Part shown: one piece after another, positions 11,098 to 20,041 of the stretch
How positions within the stretch are numbered: the stretch's first letter is position 1
Layout of the letters: each line of letters starts with the position of its first letter
DNA from: Streptomyces sp. NRRL B-1140
GTDB lineage: Bacteria; Actinomycetota; Actinomycetes; Streptomycetales; Streptomycetaceae
Reading direction: 5' to 3'
Assembly: GCF_001280065.1 (NCBI RefSeq)
Contig: NZ_LGEA01000118.1
Span: 1 to 64,000 of the forward strand
DNA: 64,000 nucleotides
Program-made: the position numbers and the translations under genes
Notes under the pieces: generated by a model
What the model was told of the DNA's origin: nothing
The model's database searches: none
Seen by the model: the letters and a program-made list of their open reading frames with translations, nothing else

Positions 11098-11192
11098 GCC
11101 ATGAGCCTAACCGGACTGAAGTTCCATATACGAATGGGAGCGGGCCACACGACCGAGAAGGCGCTCTTGCGGTGGCCCTCACGACTGTGCTG

Positions 11193-12023
11193 CTACACGG
11201 GTGGCCAGGGGATCGCCGGCCACTCACCGCTCGGTTCCGGGTGGGTCCCCGAGGCGAGCAGGGCAGTGACCCGTGCGCGGGTGGCCTCGATCTCGGCGCC
11301 GGTGATCAGCGGTTCGAGCCGCGCGGCGAGCGTCCCGCCCTGCGCCAGGTCCTTCCTGAGCCCTTCGAGGACGTCGGTGGCCTCCTGGGTGAGGGGCTCC
11401 CCCGCCCAGCCCCACAGCAGGGTCCGCAGTTTGTTCTCGGCGTTGAAGGTGACGCCGTGGTCGATGCCGTAGAGCCGCCCCTCACCGGTGGGCAGCAGAT
11501 GTCCGCCCTTGCGGTCGGCGTTGTTGATGACCGCGTCGAGGACCGCGAGCCGCCGCAGCCTTTCGTCGTCGGCGTGCACGAGCAGCGCGGTGCGTCCTTC
11601 GCCGACCTCTGCGAAGCCGACCGCCTTCCAGCCCGGCTCCGGTTCCTCCGCGTCGACCAGGGCGAGCAGTTCCGCCTCGGGGCTCACCTCGACCCACAGC
11701 TGGCACATGCCCTCGCCGTAGGGGCCGTCGCGCAGCACGGTGGGCGGCACGAGGCTCCAGCCGGTCGCCTCGGAGACCTCGTACGCGGCGACCTCGCGCT
11801 GGGCCAGCGTTCCGTCGGGGAAGTCCCACAGGGGCCGCTCCCCCGCGACCGGCTTGTAGACGCAGGCCGCGTCCTCGCCGTCGTGGGACACCGTGCAGTA
11901 CAGGGCCGCGTTGGAGGCCTCGCGGATGCGTCCGCGTACGGTCAGCTCGCCGCGGGCGAGCAGCTCGGCGGCGTTCGCGGGAGTCGTCACGCTCCGCGGC
12001 GGTATCCGTTCTGGCGCGGACAT
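11193..12023 (-). CDS. SCO1664-family protein, PI3/4-kinase-like fold
   Basis: Conserved actinobacterial protein of 276 aa, role unknown. It retains a kinase-like core: a candidate ATP-binding lysine in VYKP (Lys57), a catalytic-loop-like NNADRKGGH (168-175) and a metal-binding aspartate in GIDHG (Asp188), as in PI3/4-kinase-like folds. The ATG at 12023 has GGAAGGA upstream, and the gene overlaps the end of the DUF3090 gene by 37 bases, so the two are translationally coupled. Always found beside mshC, it may act in thiol or cell-envelope physiology, but no substrate can be read from sequence. Confidence 0.75.
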   Translation of the reverse strand: MSAPERIPPRSVTTPANAAELLARGELTVRGRIREASNAALYCTVSHDGEDAACVYKPVAGERPLWDFPDGTLAQREVAAYEVSEATGWSLVPPTVLRDGPYGEGMCQLWVEVSPEAELLALVDAEEPEPGWKAVGFAEVGEGRTALLVHADDERLRRLAVLDAVINNADRKGGHLLPTGEGRLYGIDHGVTFNAENKLRTLLWGWAGEPLTQEATDVLEGLRKDLAQGGTLAARLEPLITGAEIEATRARVTALLASGTHPEPSGEWPAIPWPPV

Positions 12024-12574
12024 ACGTGTCCTTCCGGGTCGAGCGGGAGGCTGCACAGCGGGCACGGCGGCCGTCCGGCGTTGACGACGTCGAGGGCGCG
12101 CTTGGCGAAGGCCCTGGCCTGGGTGCCGGTGAGGCGGACCCGCAGCATCGGCGGCCCGTTCTCCTCGTCCTGGAGCAGCCGCTCCTCGGCCTCGGCGAGG
12201 TCCTCCTCGGATTCCGCTTCCAGCTCCACGAGCGCCTGCGCCTCGACGATCATGAGCTGCTCGTCACCGTCCCAGGCGAGCGCCATGGTGCCGACCCGGA
12301 ACTCCTCCTCGATGGGGGTGTCCAGCGGGGCGGTGTCGGTGTCCGAGGGGGCGACGGCGGGGACGTGGGCACTGCCGCCGCTACGGCGCACGACCTCGTC
12401 GAGCAGTTCGTCCATGCGCTCGGCCAGGGCGGCGACCTGGGTCTTCTCCAGGGCCACGCTGGTCACCCGGGAGCCGGCGGAGGCCTGGAGGAAGAACGAA
12501 CGGCGCCCGGGCAGTCCGACCGTACCGGCCACGAAGCGCTCCGGATGGTCGTAGAGGAACACCTGACGGGACAC
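11987..12574 (-). CDS. DUF3090-family conserved protein
   Basis: Protein of 195 aa of unknown function, widespread in actinobacteria next to mshC. The GTG at 12574 was chosen because GGAGACAGGAC precedes it. It starts VSRQVFLYDHPERFVAG, has an acidic Glu-rich helix near residues 125-140 and ends in a zinc-ribbon-like segment CPLC...HVCP (about 170-185). It overlaps the downstream kinase-like gene by 37 bases and follows the phosphomutase-like gene by 78 bases. The conserved trio suggests one pathway or complex. Confidence 0.75.
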   Translation of the reverse strand: MSRQVFLYDHPERFVAGTVGLPGRRSFFLQASAGSRVTSVALEKTQVAALAERMDELLDEVVRRSGGSAHVPAVAPSDTDTAPLDTPIEEEFRVGTMALAWDGDEQLMIVEAQALVELEAESEEDLAEAEERLLQDEENGPPMLRVRLTGTQARAFAKRALDVVNAGRPPCPLCSLPLDPEGHVCPRQNGYRRGA

Positions 12575-12652
12575 GTCCTGTCTCCATTGGAATCGTGGGA
12601 ACCGTGTGACCACGGCACTGCTGCGACCGCTTCACCCTACTGCGGTGAACGA

Positions 12653-13339
12653 TCACGGTGCGCCCGCACCACCCCCGACTTCGGCCTCGCCGCCCGGCGC
12701 TTCCTCGCGCGGCACGAGGGACGTGAAGTCACCCGTGTCGCCGAGCCGTACGAGAAAGGGCCGCAGTCGTGTGTAGCGGATCGCTGTGATGGAACACGGT
12801 TCGACGGAAATCCGCTGGAAGAGGTCGAGGTGAAGCCCGAGGGCATCCGCCACGAGCGACTTGATGATGTCGCCGTGCGAGCACATGAGGTAGACGGCGT
12901 CGGCGCCGTGGTCGCGCTCCACGCGCGCGTTCCACTCGCGTACGGCCTCGGCGGCCCGCGTCTGCATGGACCGCATGGACTCCCCGCCGGGGAAGGCCGC
13001 CGCGGAGGGGTGCGCCTGCACGACCTCCATCAGGGGCTCGTCCGTGAGTTCGGCGAGCTTGCGCCCCGACCAGTCGCCGTAGTGGCACTCGCCGATGCGT
13101 TCGTCGGTGTGCGGGCTCAGCCGCGGCCGGGCGTCGAGGAGGGGCTGGATGGTCTCCTGGCAGCGCTGGAGCGGGCTGGTGACGATTTCGGAGAGGGGCA
13201 CTTCGGACAGTCGCCCGGGCAGCGCGGCGGCCTGCGCGGCGCCGCGCTCGTCGAGGGCGACGCCGGGCGTCCAGCCGGCGAGCAGTCCCTCGGTGTTGGC
13301 GGTGGAGCGTCCGTGCCTGACCAGGATCAGCGTGGGCAT
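12653..13339 (-). CDS. Histidine phosphatase / phosphoglycerate-mutase-like protein (MSMEG_4193 family)
   Basis: Member of the histidine-phosphatase superfamily, 228 aa. The phosphohistidine motif RHGRST is at residues 8-13, the general acid region follows (GECHYGDWSGR), and the second catalytic histidine is in CSHGD. The last 25 residues are Gly/Ala-rich. The ATG at 13339 begins MPTLILVRHG. It is the first gene of the mshC-side operon and is divergent from corA across 61 bases. The substrate is unknown; this actinobacterial subfamily is annotated only as a putative phosphomutase. Confidence 0.82.
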   Translation of the reverse strand: MPTLILVRHGRSTANTEGLLAGWTPGVALDERGAAQAAALPGRLSEVPLSEIVTSPLQRCQETIQPLLDARPRLSPHTDERIGECHYGDWSGRKLAELTDEPLMEVVQAHPSAAAFPGGESMRSMQTRAAEAVREWNARVERDHGADAVYLMCSHGDIIKSLVADALGLHLDLFQRISVEPCSITAIRYTRLRPFLVRLGDTGDFTSLVPREEAPGGEAEVGGGAGAP

Positions 13340-13400
13340 GCGCTCCAGCGTAGGCGCACGCGCGCGTGTGGTGTCGTTCGAGTGACGGGAGACTCGTTTC

Positions 13401-14396
13401 GTGATCGTCGACTGTGCCATCTATCGCGACGGACAACGGACGGAGGGCCCTGAGGACCTCTCCGACGCCCTGGGGGACGCCCGCACGGCCGGCGGTTTCG
13501 TGTGGATCGGGCTGCACGAGCCGACGGAGGACGAGTTCGACCATGTGACCCGGGAGTTCGGGCTGCATCCGCTGGCCGTCGAGGACGCCCTCAAGGCCCA
13601 TCAGCGGCCCAAGCTGGAGGTGTACGACGACTCGCTCTTCGTGGTGCTCAAGCCGGTGGCGTACGAGCCGCAGAGCGACACCGTGTCCTCCGGCGAGATC
13701 ATGATCTTCCTGGGCGACTCGTTCGTGGTGACCGTCCGGCACGGCGAGGGCTCCCCGCTCAAGGCCGTGCGTCACCGGTTGGAGCAGGAGCCGGAGCTGC
13801 TGGGCAAGGGCCCCACGGCCGTGCTGTACGCGGTCGCCGACGCCACGGTCGACCACTATCTGGATGTGGCGACCGAGTTGCAGACGGATCTGGAGGGTCT
13901 GGAGGCGGAGGTCTTCTCGCCGGACGGCGGTGGCTCCCGCAACACCGCGTCGCGGATCTACGACTTCAAGCGGCAGGTGCTGGAGTTCCGGCGGGCGACC
14001 GGGCCGCTGGCCCCGCCGATGAGCCGGCTGGCGGGCACGGCGTCGACCGGCGTGACCGTGCCGTTCGTGGACGACCGCGCCCGGCCGTTCTTCCGCGACG
14101 TCAGCGACCACCTCACGCGCGTGAACGAGTCCGTGGAGAACCTGGACCGGCTGGTGTCGGACATCCTCTCGGCGCATCTCGCGCAGATGAGCGTCCGGCA
14201 GAACGACGACATGCGGAAGATCTCCGCGTGGGCTGCGATGGCCGCGATCCCCACGATGTTCGCGGGGATCTACGGCATGAACTTCGAGCACATGCCCGAG
14301 CTGCACTACATCTGGTCCTACCCGGCGCTGATGGCCCTGATGGCCGTCCTGGAGGTCATGGTCTTCCGGCTGTTCAAGCGCCGGGGCTGGCTGTAG
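13401..14396 (+). CDS. corA: CorA-family magnesium/cobalt transporter
   Basis: Inner-membrane divalent-cation channel, 331 aa. A long cytoplasmic alpha/beta and helical domain (1-265) is followed by two membrane helices at the C-terminus. The selectivity signature GMN is at 292-294 (YGMNFEHMPE) and the basic tail is FKRRGWL. The start is GTG at 13401. It is transcribed away from the phosphomutase-like gene and converges with the ferritin-like gene, leaving only 6 bases between the two stop codons and no obvious terminator. Confidence 0.92.
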   Translation: MIVDCAIYRDGQRTEGPEDLSDALGDARTAGGFVWIGLHEPTEDEFDHVTREFGLHPLAVEDALKAHQRPKLEVYDDSLFVVLKPVAYEPQSDTVSSGEIMIFLGDSFVVTVRHGEGSPLKAVRHRLEQEPELLGKGPTAVLYAVADATVDHYLDVATELQTDLEGLEAEVFSPDGGGSRNTASRIYDFKRQVLEFRRATGPLAPPMSRLAGTASTGVTVPFVDDRARPFFRDVSDHLTRVNESVENLDRLVSDILSAHLAQMSVRQNDDMRKISAWAAMAAIPTMFAGIYGMNFEHMPELHYIWSYPALMALMAVLEVMVFRLFKRRGWL

Positions 14397-14402
14397 CGCT
14401 GC

Positions 14403-15191
14403 TCAGGCGAACTCGGGCTCCGGGGTCGCGGGGCCGCCCAGGGCGTTGCGGCGCTCGGGCGGCGTCAGTGACACCATCCGGCGCCAGCCGCCCACGCGTT
14501 CGTAGGCGTACATCGCGTGGATGCCCGCCACGAGTACCGCCGACTTGGCCTTGGACCAGCCGAGGATGCGGCCCATGTGCGCCATCACGGCGAGGCTGAC
14601 GTCGCGGTAGATCCGGATCTCGGCGAGCGCGCACTCGCGCAGGGTGCGCTGGATGACCCTGCCGTGGCCCGCGTAGGCGAAGCGCAGCAGTTCCTCGTGG
14701 CAGTAGGCGAGGTGGTTGTCCTCGTCGTGGGAGATCTGCTTGACCGCGCGGCCGATGTCCGGGTGGTCGGCGAAGTGCCTGCGGAGCAGATCCATCTGCT
14801 CCGAGGCGCGCTGCTCGGTGACCCTGCTGTGCGAGAGGTAGGTGACGATGTCGCGGACCGCGAGCCGCTCGTCACGCCTGAGCTGCTCGTGCGCGAGGCC
14901 GATGCCGTTCTTCTCCAGGAGCATGGTGTAGTCGGTCTCGGGCGGGACCGGGACGGGGTCGAGGCCGCGCTTCTTCATCAGGGCGCTGAAGATCCGGCCG
15001 TGCTTGTCCTCGTCGGCGCCGTGCCGGCTGATCTTGGGGGCGAGTTCCCGCTCGGCCTCGGGCACGAGCGCGGCGATACGGGCGTTCTCCCAGCCGCCCT
15101 GGGACTCGCCGCTCGCGGCGATGGAGCAGAACAGGGCGAAGGACTCGTCGTTGTCGAGGATCTCCTGGAACAGACTCTTGGCCGAAAGCAT
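14403..15191 (-). CDS. Ferritin-like diiron-domain protein
   Basis: Helical protein of 262 aa. Carboxylate-histidine motifs that could bind a diiron centre are spaced as in a four-helix bundle: Glu in AASGESQGGWENA, DEDKH near residue 72 and SHDEDNHLAYCHEE near 165. The C-terminal region (about 195-240) is hydrophobic and may associate with membrane. The ATG at 15191 was preferred over an upstream in-frame start because GGAGAGG precedes it. Abundant in Streptomyces but unassigned; iron-dependent oxidase or iron handling is an inference. Confidence 0.72.
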   Translation of the reverse strand: MLSAKSLFQEILDNDESFALFCSIAASGESQGGWENARIAALVPEAERELAPKISRHGADEDKHGRIFSALMKKRGLDPVPVPPETDYTMLLEKNGIGLAHEQLRRDERLAVRDIVTYLSHSRVTEQRASEQMDLLRRHFADHPDIGRAVKQISHDEDNHLAYCHEELLRFAYAGHGRVIQRTLRECALAEIRIYRDVSLAVMAHMGRILGWSKAKSAVLVAGIHAMYAYERVGGWRRMVSLTPPERRNALGGPATPEPEFA

Positions 15192-15397
15192 CGTGGGCAC
15201 CTCTCCCGCGCGCGTGGGCGTACTGCGGCCTTCCGCAGGGTTCCGCGAACAACGAGTCAAGTGCGGGGTGGAGGGTGCTGCAACAGGTGTGGGGGACAAC
15301 TCCGCCGAATGGAGGACGCGGGGGCCGCGACAGCCGGGCCGGAGAAGAGGCGGCGGTGCCGTAACCGCGGGCGGTCCCGGCGCGTTGTTCCGCGTGA

Positions 15398-15438
15398 CGG
15401 CCGTGGCGGGGAAGACCCCCGAGCCCCCACCACGGCCG
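15398..15438 (-). terminator. Terminator downstream of the LLM oxidoreductase gene
   Basis: A 9-bp outer stem (CGGCCGTGG / CCACGGCCG) with four further G-C pairs after one mismatch lies 18 bases past the stop of the minus-strand gene ending at 15457. The rest of the 265-base gap to the ferritin-like gene shows nothing else clear. Confidence 0.6.
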
Positions 15439-15456
15439 CTGAACTTCCGGTCGGGT

Positions 15457-16512
15457 TCAGGCGAGCCCGGCGCGCTCCAGGGCCTCCGTGCCGGCCCGCA
15501 GGGACGCGAGCCGCTCGTCGAGCGTGAAGCCCGCCGGTGCGAGGGACAGAGTGGTGACCCCGGCCGCGGCGTAGGCCTTCATGCGGTCCGCGATCCGGTC
15601 GACGGAACCGAGCAGGGTCGTCTTGTCGATCAGGTCGTGTGGCACGGCGGCCGCGGCGCCCTGCTTGTCGCCGGAGAGGTACTTGCTCTGGATCTCGGCG
15701 GCCTCCTGCTCGTAGCCCATGCGCTGGGCGAGCTGGTTGTAGAAGTTCTGCTTGGGGCTGCCCATGCCGCCGACGTACAGCGCGGTGTAGGGACGGAAGG
15801 TGTCGGCCAGCGCGGCCACGTCCTTGTCGTCGCCGACGGCGAGCGGCAGGGTCGGGCAGACGTCGAACCCGTCGAGCGTCTTGCCGGCCTTCTCCCGCCC
15901 GGCGCGCAGGTGCGTGATCGTGGTGTCCTCGAGGTGCTCGGCGGACGGGAAGATCAGCAGGGCGCCGTCGGCGATCTCGCCGGTCTGCTCGAGGTTCTTC
16001 GGGCCGATCGCGGCGATGTACAGCGGGATGTGCTCGCGCTGCGGGTGCACGGTCAGCTTGATCGGCTTGCCCGGGCCGCCGGGCAGGGGCAGCGTCCAGT
16101 GCTGCCCCTCGTAGGACAGCCGCTCGCGGGTCATGGCCTTGCGGACGATCTCGACGTACTCGCGGGTGCGGGCGAGCGGCTTGTCGAACTTGACGCCGTA
16201 CCAGCCCTCGGAGACCTGCGGGCCGGAGACGCCGAGGCCGAGGCGGAAGCGGCCGCCGGAGAGGGAGTCGAGGGTGGCGGCGGTCATGGCCGTCATCGCG
16301 GGCTGGCGGGCCGGGATCTGGAAGATGGCGGAGCCCACGTCGATGCGCTCGGTCTGTGCGGCGACCCAGCTCAGCACGGTGGCGGCGTCGGAGCCGTAGG
16401 CCTCGGCGGCCCAGCAGACGGCGTACCCGAGCCGGTCGGCCTCCTGGGCGACGGCCAGATTGTCCGCGTCCATTCCGGCACCCCAGTAGCCGAGGTTGAT
16501 ACCGAGCTGCAT
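15457..16512 (-). CDS. LLM-class F420-dependent oxidoreductase
   Basis: Luciferase-like TIM-barrel oxidoreductase of 351 aa, probably using coenzyme F420 as its actinobacterial relatives do. The family start MQLGINLGYWG, the central RFRLGLGVSG and the C-terminal substrate-closing region are all present. Substrate unknown. A perfect 14-bp palindrome lies 11 bases upstream of the ATG, so a regulator may act here. Single-gene unit, divergent from the aldo/keto reductase. Confidence 0.85.
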   Translation of the reverse strand: MQLGINLGYWGAGMDADNLAVAQEADRLGYAVCWAAEAYGSDAATVLSWVAAQTERIDVGSAIFQIPARQPAMTAMTAATLDSLSGGRFRLGLGVSGPQVSEGWYGVKFDKPLARTREYVEIVRKAMTRERLSYEGQHWTLPLPGGPGKPIKLTVHPQREHIPLYIAAIGPKNLEQTGEIADGALLIFPSAEHLEDTTITHLRAGREKAGKTLDGFDVCPTLPLAVGDDKDVAALADTFRPYTALYVGGMGSPKQNFYNQLAQRMGYEQEAAEIQSKYLSGDKQGAAAAVPHDLIDKTTLLGSVDRIADRMKAYAAAGVTTLSLAPAGFTLDERLASLRAGTEALERAGLA

Positions 16513-16523
16513 GCCACATCCCC

Positions 16524-16537
16524 TTACTGATCAGTAA
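16524..16537. promoter_or_regulatory. 14-bp palindrome before the LLM oxidoreductase
   Basis: TTACTGATCAGTAA is a perfect palindrome 11 bases upstream of the minus-strand start codon, where a TetR-type repressor could block initiation. No adjacent regulator gene is present to pair with it. Confidence 0.5.
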
Positions 16538-16694
16538 CGTGCCTGTGCGGGCACCTTAGCGCGCGGGCCGGGGAGAGGTACACGGCCGCAGCCCGACCCG
16601 CTGCGGTGGCCCCGGGGCAACGGACCGGCCACCCGGGGAAATCCGTCGACGGCGGCCACCCACACGTAGGTTCTGGCCAGTAATCTCGGCGTTC

Positions 16695-17681
16695 ATGGAG
16701 CAGAGGCATCTCGGCCGCACCGGCCTTCGTGTGTCCCGCATCGGACTCGGCACCCTGACCTGGGGGCGGGACACCGACGAACACGACGCCGCGGACCTGA
16801 TGAAGACGTTCTGGGAAGCGGGCGGGACCCTCGTCGACACCGCGGACGTGTACGGGGACGGTGAGGCCGAGTACCTGCTCGGCAGGCTCATGGACGGGCT
16901 GGTGCCTCGCCGGGACCTGGTCATCTCGACCAAGGCCGGCAGCGTGCCGGACCCCGACCGCCGGTTCGACGGCTCCCGCGGTCACCTCCTCACCGCGCTG
17001 GACGCCTCGCTCGCCCGGCTCGGCACGGACCACGTCGACCTGTGGCACGTGCACGCCTTCGACCCGGACACCCCGCTGGAGGAGACCCTCCAGGCCCTCG
17101 ACCTGGCGGTCTCCAGCGGGCGTGCCCGGTACGCCGCCGTCTCCAACTTCTGCGGCTGGCAGCTGGCCAAGGCCGCGACCTGGCAGCTGGCGGCCCCCGG
17201 CACCCGGACCCGGCTGGCCGGTACGCAGTTGGAGTACTCCCTGCTGCAGCGCGGTGTGGAGCGGGAGGTGCTGCCGGCCGCGCTGGACCTGGGCATAGGC
17301 CTGCTGCCCTCCTCGCCGCTCGGGCGCGGCGTGCTGACGGGCAAGTACCGGGGGGACACGGTGCCGCCGGACTCGCGTGGCGCCTCGGAGCACCTCGCGC
17401 CCTTCGTCGCGCCGTACCTCGACGACACGGCGAGCCGCATCGTGGACGCCGTGGCGACCGCGGCCGACGGGCTGGCGGTGACGCCGCTCCAGGTGGCTCT
17501 GGCGTGGGTGCGCGACCGGCCCGGCGTGGCCGCCCCGATCGTCGGCGCGCGCAACGCGCAGCAGCTCACGGCGGCATTGTCAGTGGAGACCCTTAGTCTT
17601 CCTGACGAGATCTGCCGGGCGCTCGACGATGTGTCGGTGCCCGTGCACCGCTATCCCGATCACGACTGGAGCACGCTGTGA
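16695..17681 (+). CDS. Aldo/keto reductase
   Basis: NADPH-dependent TIM-barrel reductase of 328 aa. The catalytic tetrad can be placed: Asp and Tyr in VDTADVYGDG, Lys in VISTKAGS and His in LWHVHAFD. The ATG has no ribosome site, and a -10-like TAATCT lies 8 bases upstream of it, so the mRNA may be leaderless. Its stop overlaps the GTG of the next gene (GTGA), so the two are coupled. Substrate unknown. Confidence 0.88.
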   Translation: MEQRHLGRTGLRVSRIGLGTLTWGRDTDEHDAADLMKTFWEAGGTLVDTADVYGDGEAEYLLGRLMDGLVPRRDLVISTKAGSVPDPDRRFDGSRGHLLTALDASLARLGTDHVDLWHVHAFDPDTPLEETLQALDLAVSSGRARYAAVSNFCGWQLAKAATWQLAAPGTRTRLAGTQLEYSLLQRGVEREVLPAALDLGIGLLPSSPLGRGVLTGKYRGDTVPPDSRGASEHLAPFVAPYLDDTASRIVDAVATAADGLAVTPLQVALAWVRDRPGVAAPIVGARNAQQLTAALSVETLSLPDEICRALDDVSVPVHRYPDHDWSTL

Positions 17682-19978
17682 GCACGGAGCCCGAGACCAC
17701 GGAGAACGCCGAGCCGGGGACGCCGGGCGCCGAGGTCACACCGGCACCGGCCGAGGGGGTCGGCAGCGGCGAAGGGACCGACGCGGGCGCCGGGGAGAAC
17801 CCGGGGGCGCAGAGCGGTGACGCGGGAACCGGTGAGAGCCGCGATGCGGGTGCCGGGGAGGTGGCCGAGGCCGAGAGCGAAACCGCGAGCGCCGGAGAAG
17901 CAGCCGAGGGCGCCGGGCAGCTGTCCGAAGCGGAGGCCGAGCTTCGGGCGCAGCAGGTCGAGCGGGAGCGCATCGAGCAGCGCAAGGCCGAGAAGAAGGC
18001 GCCGATCGACAGCGGCACCAAGCTGAGCGGCAAGGCCGCCGATCTGCTCGCGGCCGTACGGGCCGTGGAGAGCGGCGAGAAGCCGGTGGCCACGGTGTTC
18101 GAGGAACCCCCGCCCGCCCCGCGGCGCCAGGCACCCGAGCCGGAACGGCGGCCGCAGCCGGTGGCTCCCCAGCCCGTCGCCGCGTCGGCGGCTCCCGTGC
18201 CGGAGACGGTTCAGGCCGTCCGGCAGGTGCTCGGCGAAGGCGGTGCGCCTGAGGTGCTCGCCCCGCAGATCGCCGCGGTTCTCGGTGAGGACGCCCCCGG
18301 ACAACTGCGCGCCGACCCCTGGCAGCTGCTGCGGATCGCCGGGGTGCGTCCCGAGCAGGCCGACGGTTTCGCGCGGGCCTTGCTCGGCGCGGGGTGCGGG
18401 CCGGACGACGAGCGGCGCGGCCGGGCCCTCACCGGCTGGCTCCTGGAGCAGGCGGCGCTGGCCGGGCACACCGCCCTGGAGATGCCCGCGCTCCTCGAGG
18501 CCCTGGCGAAGCGGGGGGTGCCGGACCCCGACGGCGCCGTGCAGGGCGCGATCGCGGAGGGCGAGGCCCTGGTCTTCCAGGACGCCCTGGAGACGGAGGC
18601 CGGCACCCCCAGCCGGGCCGACGAGGACGGCACGGAGGAGGACGAGGAGCGTCCGGTCCGTGTCCTGATCGGGCTGGAGCGGTACGCCCTGGCGGAGGAG
18701 AGCCTGGCCGACGGCCTGGCCCGGCTGGTCAACTCGACTCCGAAGCAGGACGGTTCGGCCTCGGACTGGGAGCGGGCCGCCGCCGCGGCCCAGGGCTCCA
18801 CCGCGGAGCTGATCCGGGCGGTGGCCAGTCAGGGCCTGGTGCTGCACACCGGCGGGGAGGCGTCCCTGGCCGAGCCCGCGGCCCTGCTGAACGCCGCGCG
18901 GTCGCTCGGAGTGCGGGCCTGGGCGGCCACGCACGGCCCGATCGGCCGCACCCGTTTCGCGGCTCTGCTGGGGAGGGCCGACGGGTCGGCGGGTGAAGCG
19001 GCCGACGCTCCCTTGAGCTCGGGCCGCCCCGTCGCCACCGTCTCCGGCCTGCTCGCGGGCCTCGAAGGGCCCGGCCGGGACGCGGACGGGGCCCTCGATC
19101 TCGATCTGCTCGTCGTGCTCGACGCGCCTCAGCTCGATGTCGAGACGGCGGCTCTGCTGACCGAGTCGATGCCGGACGGGGCACGGCTGGTCATGGCGGG
19201 AGACCCGGCGGTGCTGTGGTCCGTGGGTCCGGGCCGGGTGTTCGCGGATCTGCTCGCGGCGCGGATCTGCCCCCAGGTGGCCTCGCGACGGCCGGACCCG
19301 GGGCCGCTGGGCGAGCTGGTCTCCGGTGTCGGCATCGGCGAGCTGAACAAGGTCGAGGCTCCTGGCAAGGAACTCGTGATCGTGCCGGTGCGCGATGCGG
19401 GCGAGGCCGTGCACCGTGCGGTCCAGCTCGTCGTGGACTCGGTGCCGCGGGCGATCGGTGTGCCGGCCGAGGAGACCCAGGTGATCACCCCCGGGCACGG
19501 CGGGGCCGTCGGGACGCGGGTGCTCAACGCCGCGCTGAAGGAGCGGCTCAATCCGGGCCCGGGCCGCTTCGGCGGCTTCGACCCCGGCGACCGGATCGTC
19601 CACTCCCCCGTGCCGGGGCGTGCGCTGCCGGGACGGGTGGTGAGGGCGGACGCCGAGGGGCTGCATCTGTCGTGCGGGGGCGAGAGCGTCGTCGTCCCGA
19701 AAGAACTGGTGGAGCAGTCGGTGCGGCACGGGTGGGCGCTGACCGCGCACCAGGCCGTGGGGAGCCGGTGGCCCGCGGTGGTCGTCGTGCTTCCCGGCGA
19801 TGCGGCCCAGGCACTCAGCCGGCCGTGGGTGTACACGGCGTTCAGCCGGGCCGACCGGCATCTGTCCGTGGTGCACGGGGTGGAGCAGGCACTGCCCCGT
19901 GCCGTGGCCGGGGTTCCGGCGAAGCCGCGCACGACCCGGCTTCCGGTGCTGCTCGCGCCACAGGTCAGCGGCGCGTGA
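17678..19978 (+). CDS. RecD2-like helix-hairpin-helix protein with degenerate helicase motifs
   Basis: A 766-aa protein. Residues 1-170 are acidic, Ala/Pro-rich and probably disordered, with a charged helix near 85-108. Residues 180-300 resemble the helix-hairpin-helix region of RecD2. The rest follows the RecD2 helicase core but key residues are lost: the Walker A position reads LHTGGEASLA (389-398) with no GKT, and Walker B reads VVLDAPQ (479-485) with Ala in place of the Glu. Motif III survives (GDPAVLWSVGPGRV, 508-521), as do the C-terminal TAHQAVGS (689-696) and YTAFSRAD (719-726). Probably ATPase-dead; it may bind DNA or a partner. GTGA overlap with the aldo/keto reductase. Confidence 0.7.
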   Translation: MSTEPETTENAEPGTPGAEVTPAPAEGVGSGEGTDAGAGENPGAQSGDAGTGESRDAGAGEVAEAESETASAGEAAEGAGQLSEAEAELRAQQVERERIEQRKAEKKAPIDSGTKLSGKAADLLAAVRAVESGEKPVATVFEEPPPAPRRQAPEPERRPQPVAPQPVAASAAPVPETVQAVRQVLGEGGAPEVLAPQIAAVLGEDAPGQLRADPWQLLRIAGVRPEQADGFARALLGAGCGPDDERRGRALTGWLLEQAALAGHTALEMPALLEALAKRGVPDPDGAVQGAIAEGEALVFQDALETEAGTPSRADEDGTEEDEERPVRVLIGLERYALAEESLADGLARLVNSTPKQDGSASDWERAAAAAQGSTAELIRAVASQGLVLHTGGEASLAEPAALLNAARSLGVRAWAATHGPIGRTRFAALLGRADGSAGEAADAPLSSGRPVATVSGLLAGLEGPGRDADGALDLDLLVVLDAPQLDVETAALLTESMPDGARLVMAGDPAVLWSVGPGRVFADLLAARICPQVASRRPDPGPLGELVSGVGIGELNKVEAPGKELVIVPVRDAGEAVHRAVQLVVDSVPRAIGVPAEETQVITPGHGGAVGTRVLNAALKERLNPGPGRFGGFDPGDRIVHSPVPGRALPGRVVRADAEGLHLSCGGESVVVPKELVEQSVRHGWALTAHQAVGSRWPAVVVVLPGDAAQALSRPWVYTAFSRADRHLSVVHGVEQALPRAVAGVPAKPRTTRLPVLLAPQVSGA

Positions 19979-20022
19979 CGGGGGTGGTGGTCACAGGCCC
20001 GGGCCCCTGACCACCACCCCCG
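19979..20022. terminator. Bidirectional terminator
   Basis: A perfect 15-bp stem beginning CGGGGGTGGTGGTCA with a 14-nt GC-rich loop, directly after the RecD2-like gene and 19 bases from the end of the convergent gene at 20042. Confidence 0.85.
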
Positions 20023-20041
20023 CGGTCGTCGGCGTGTGCGC

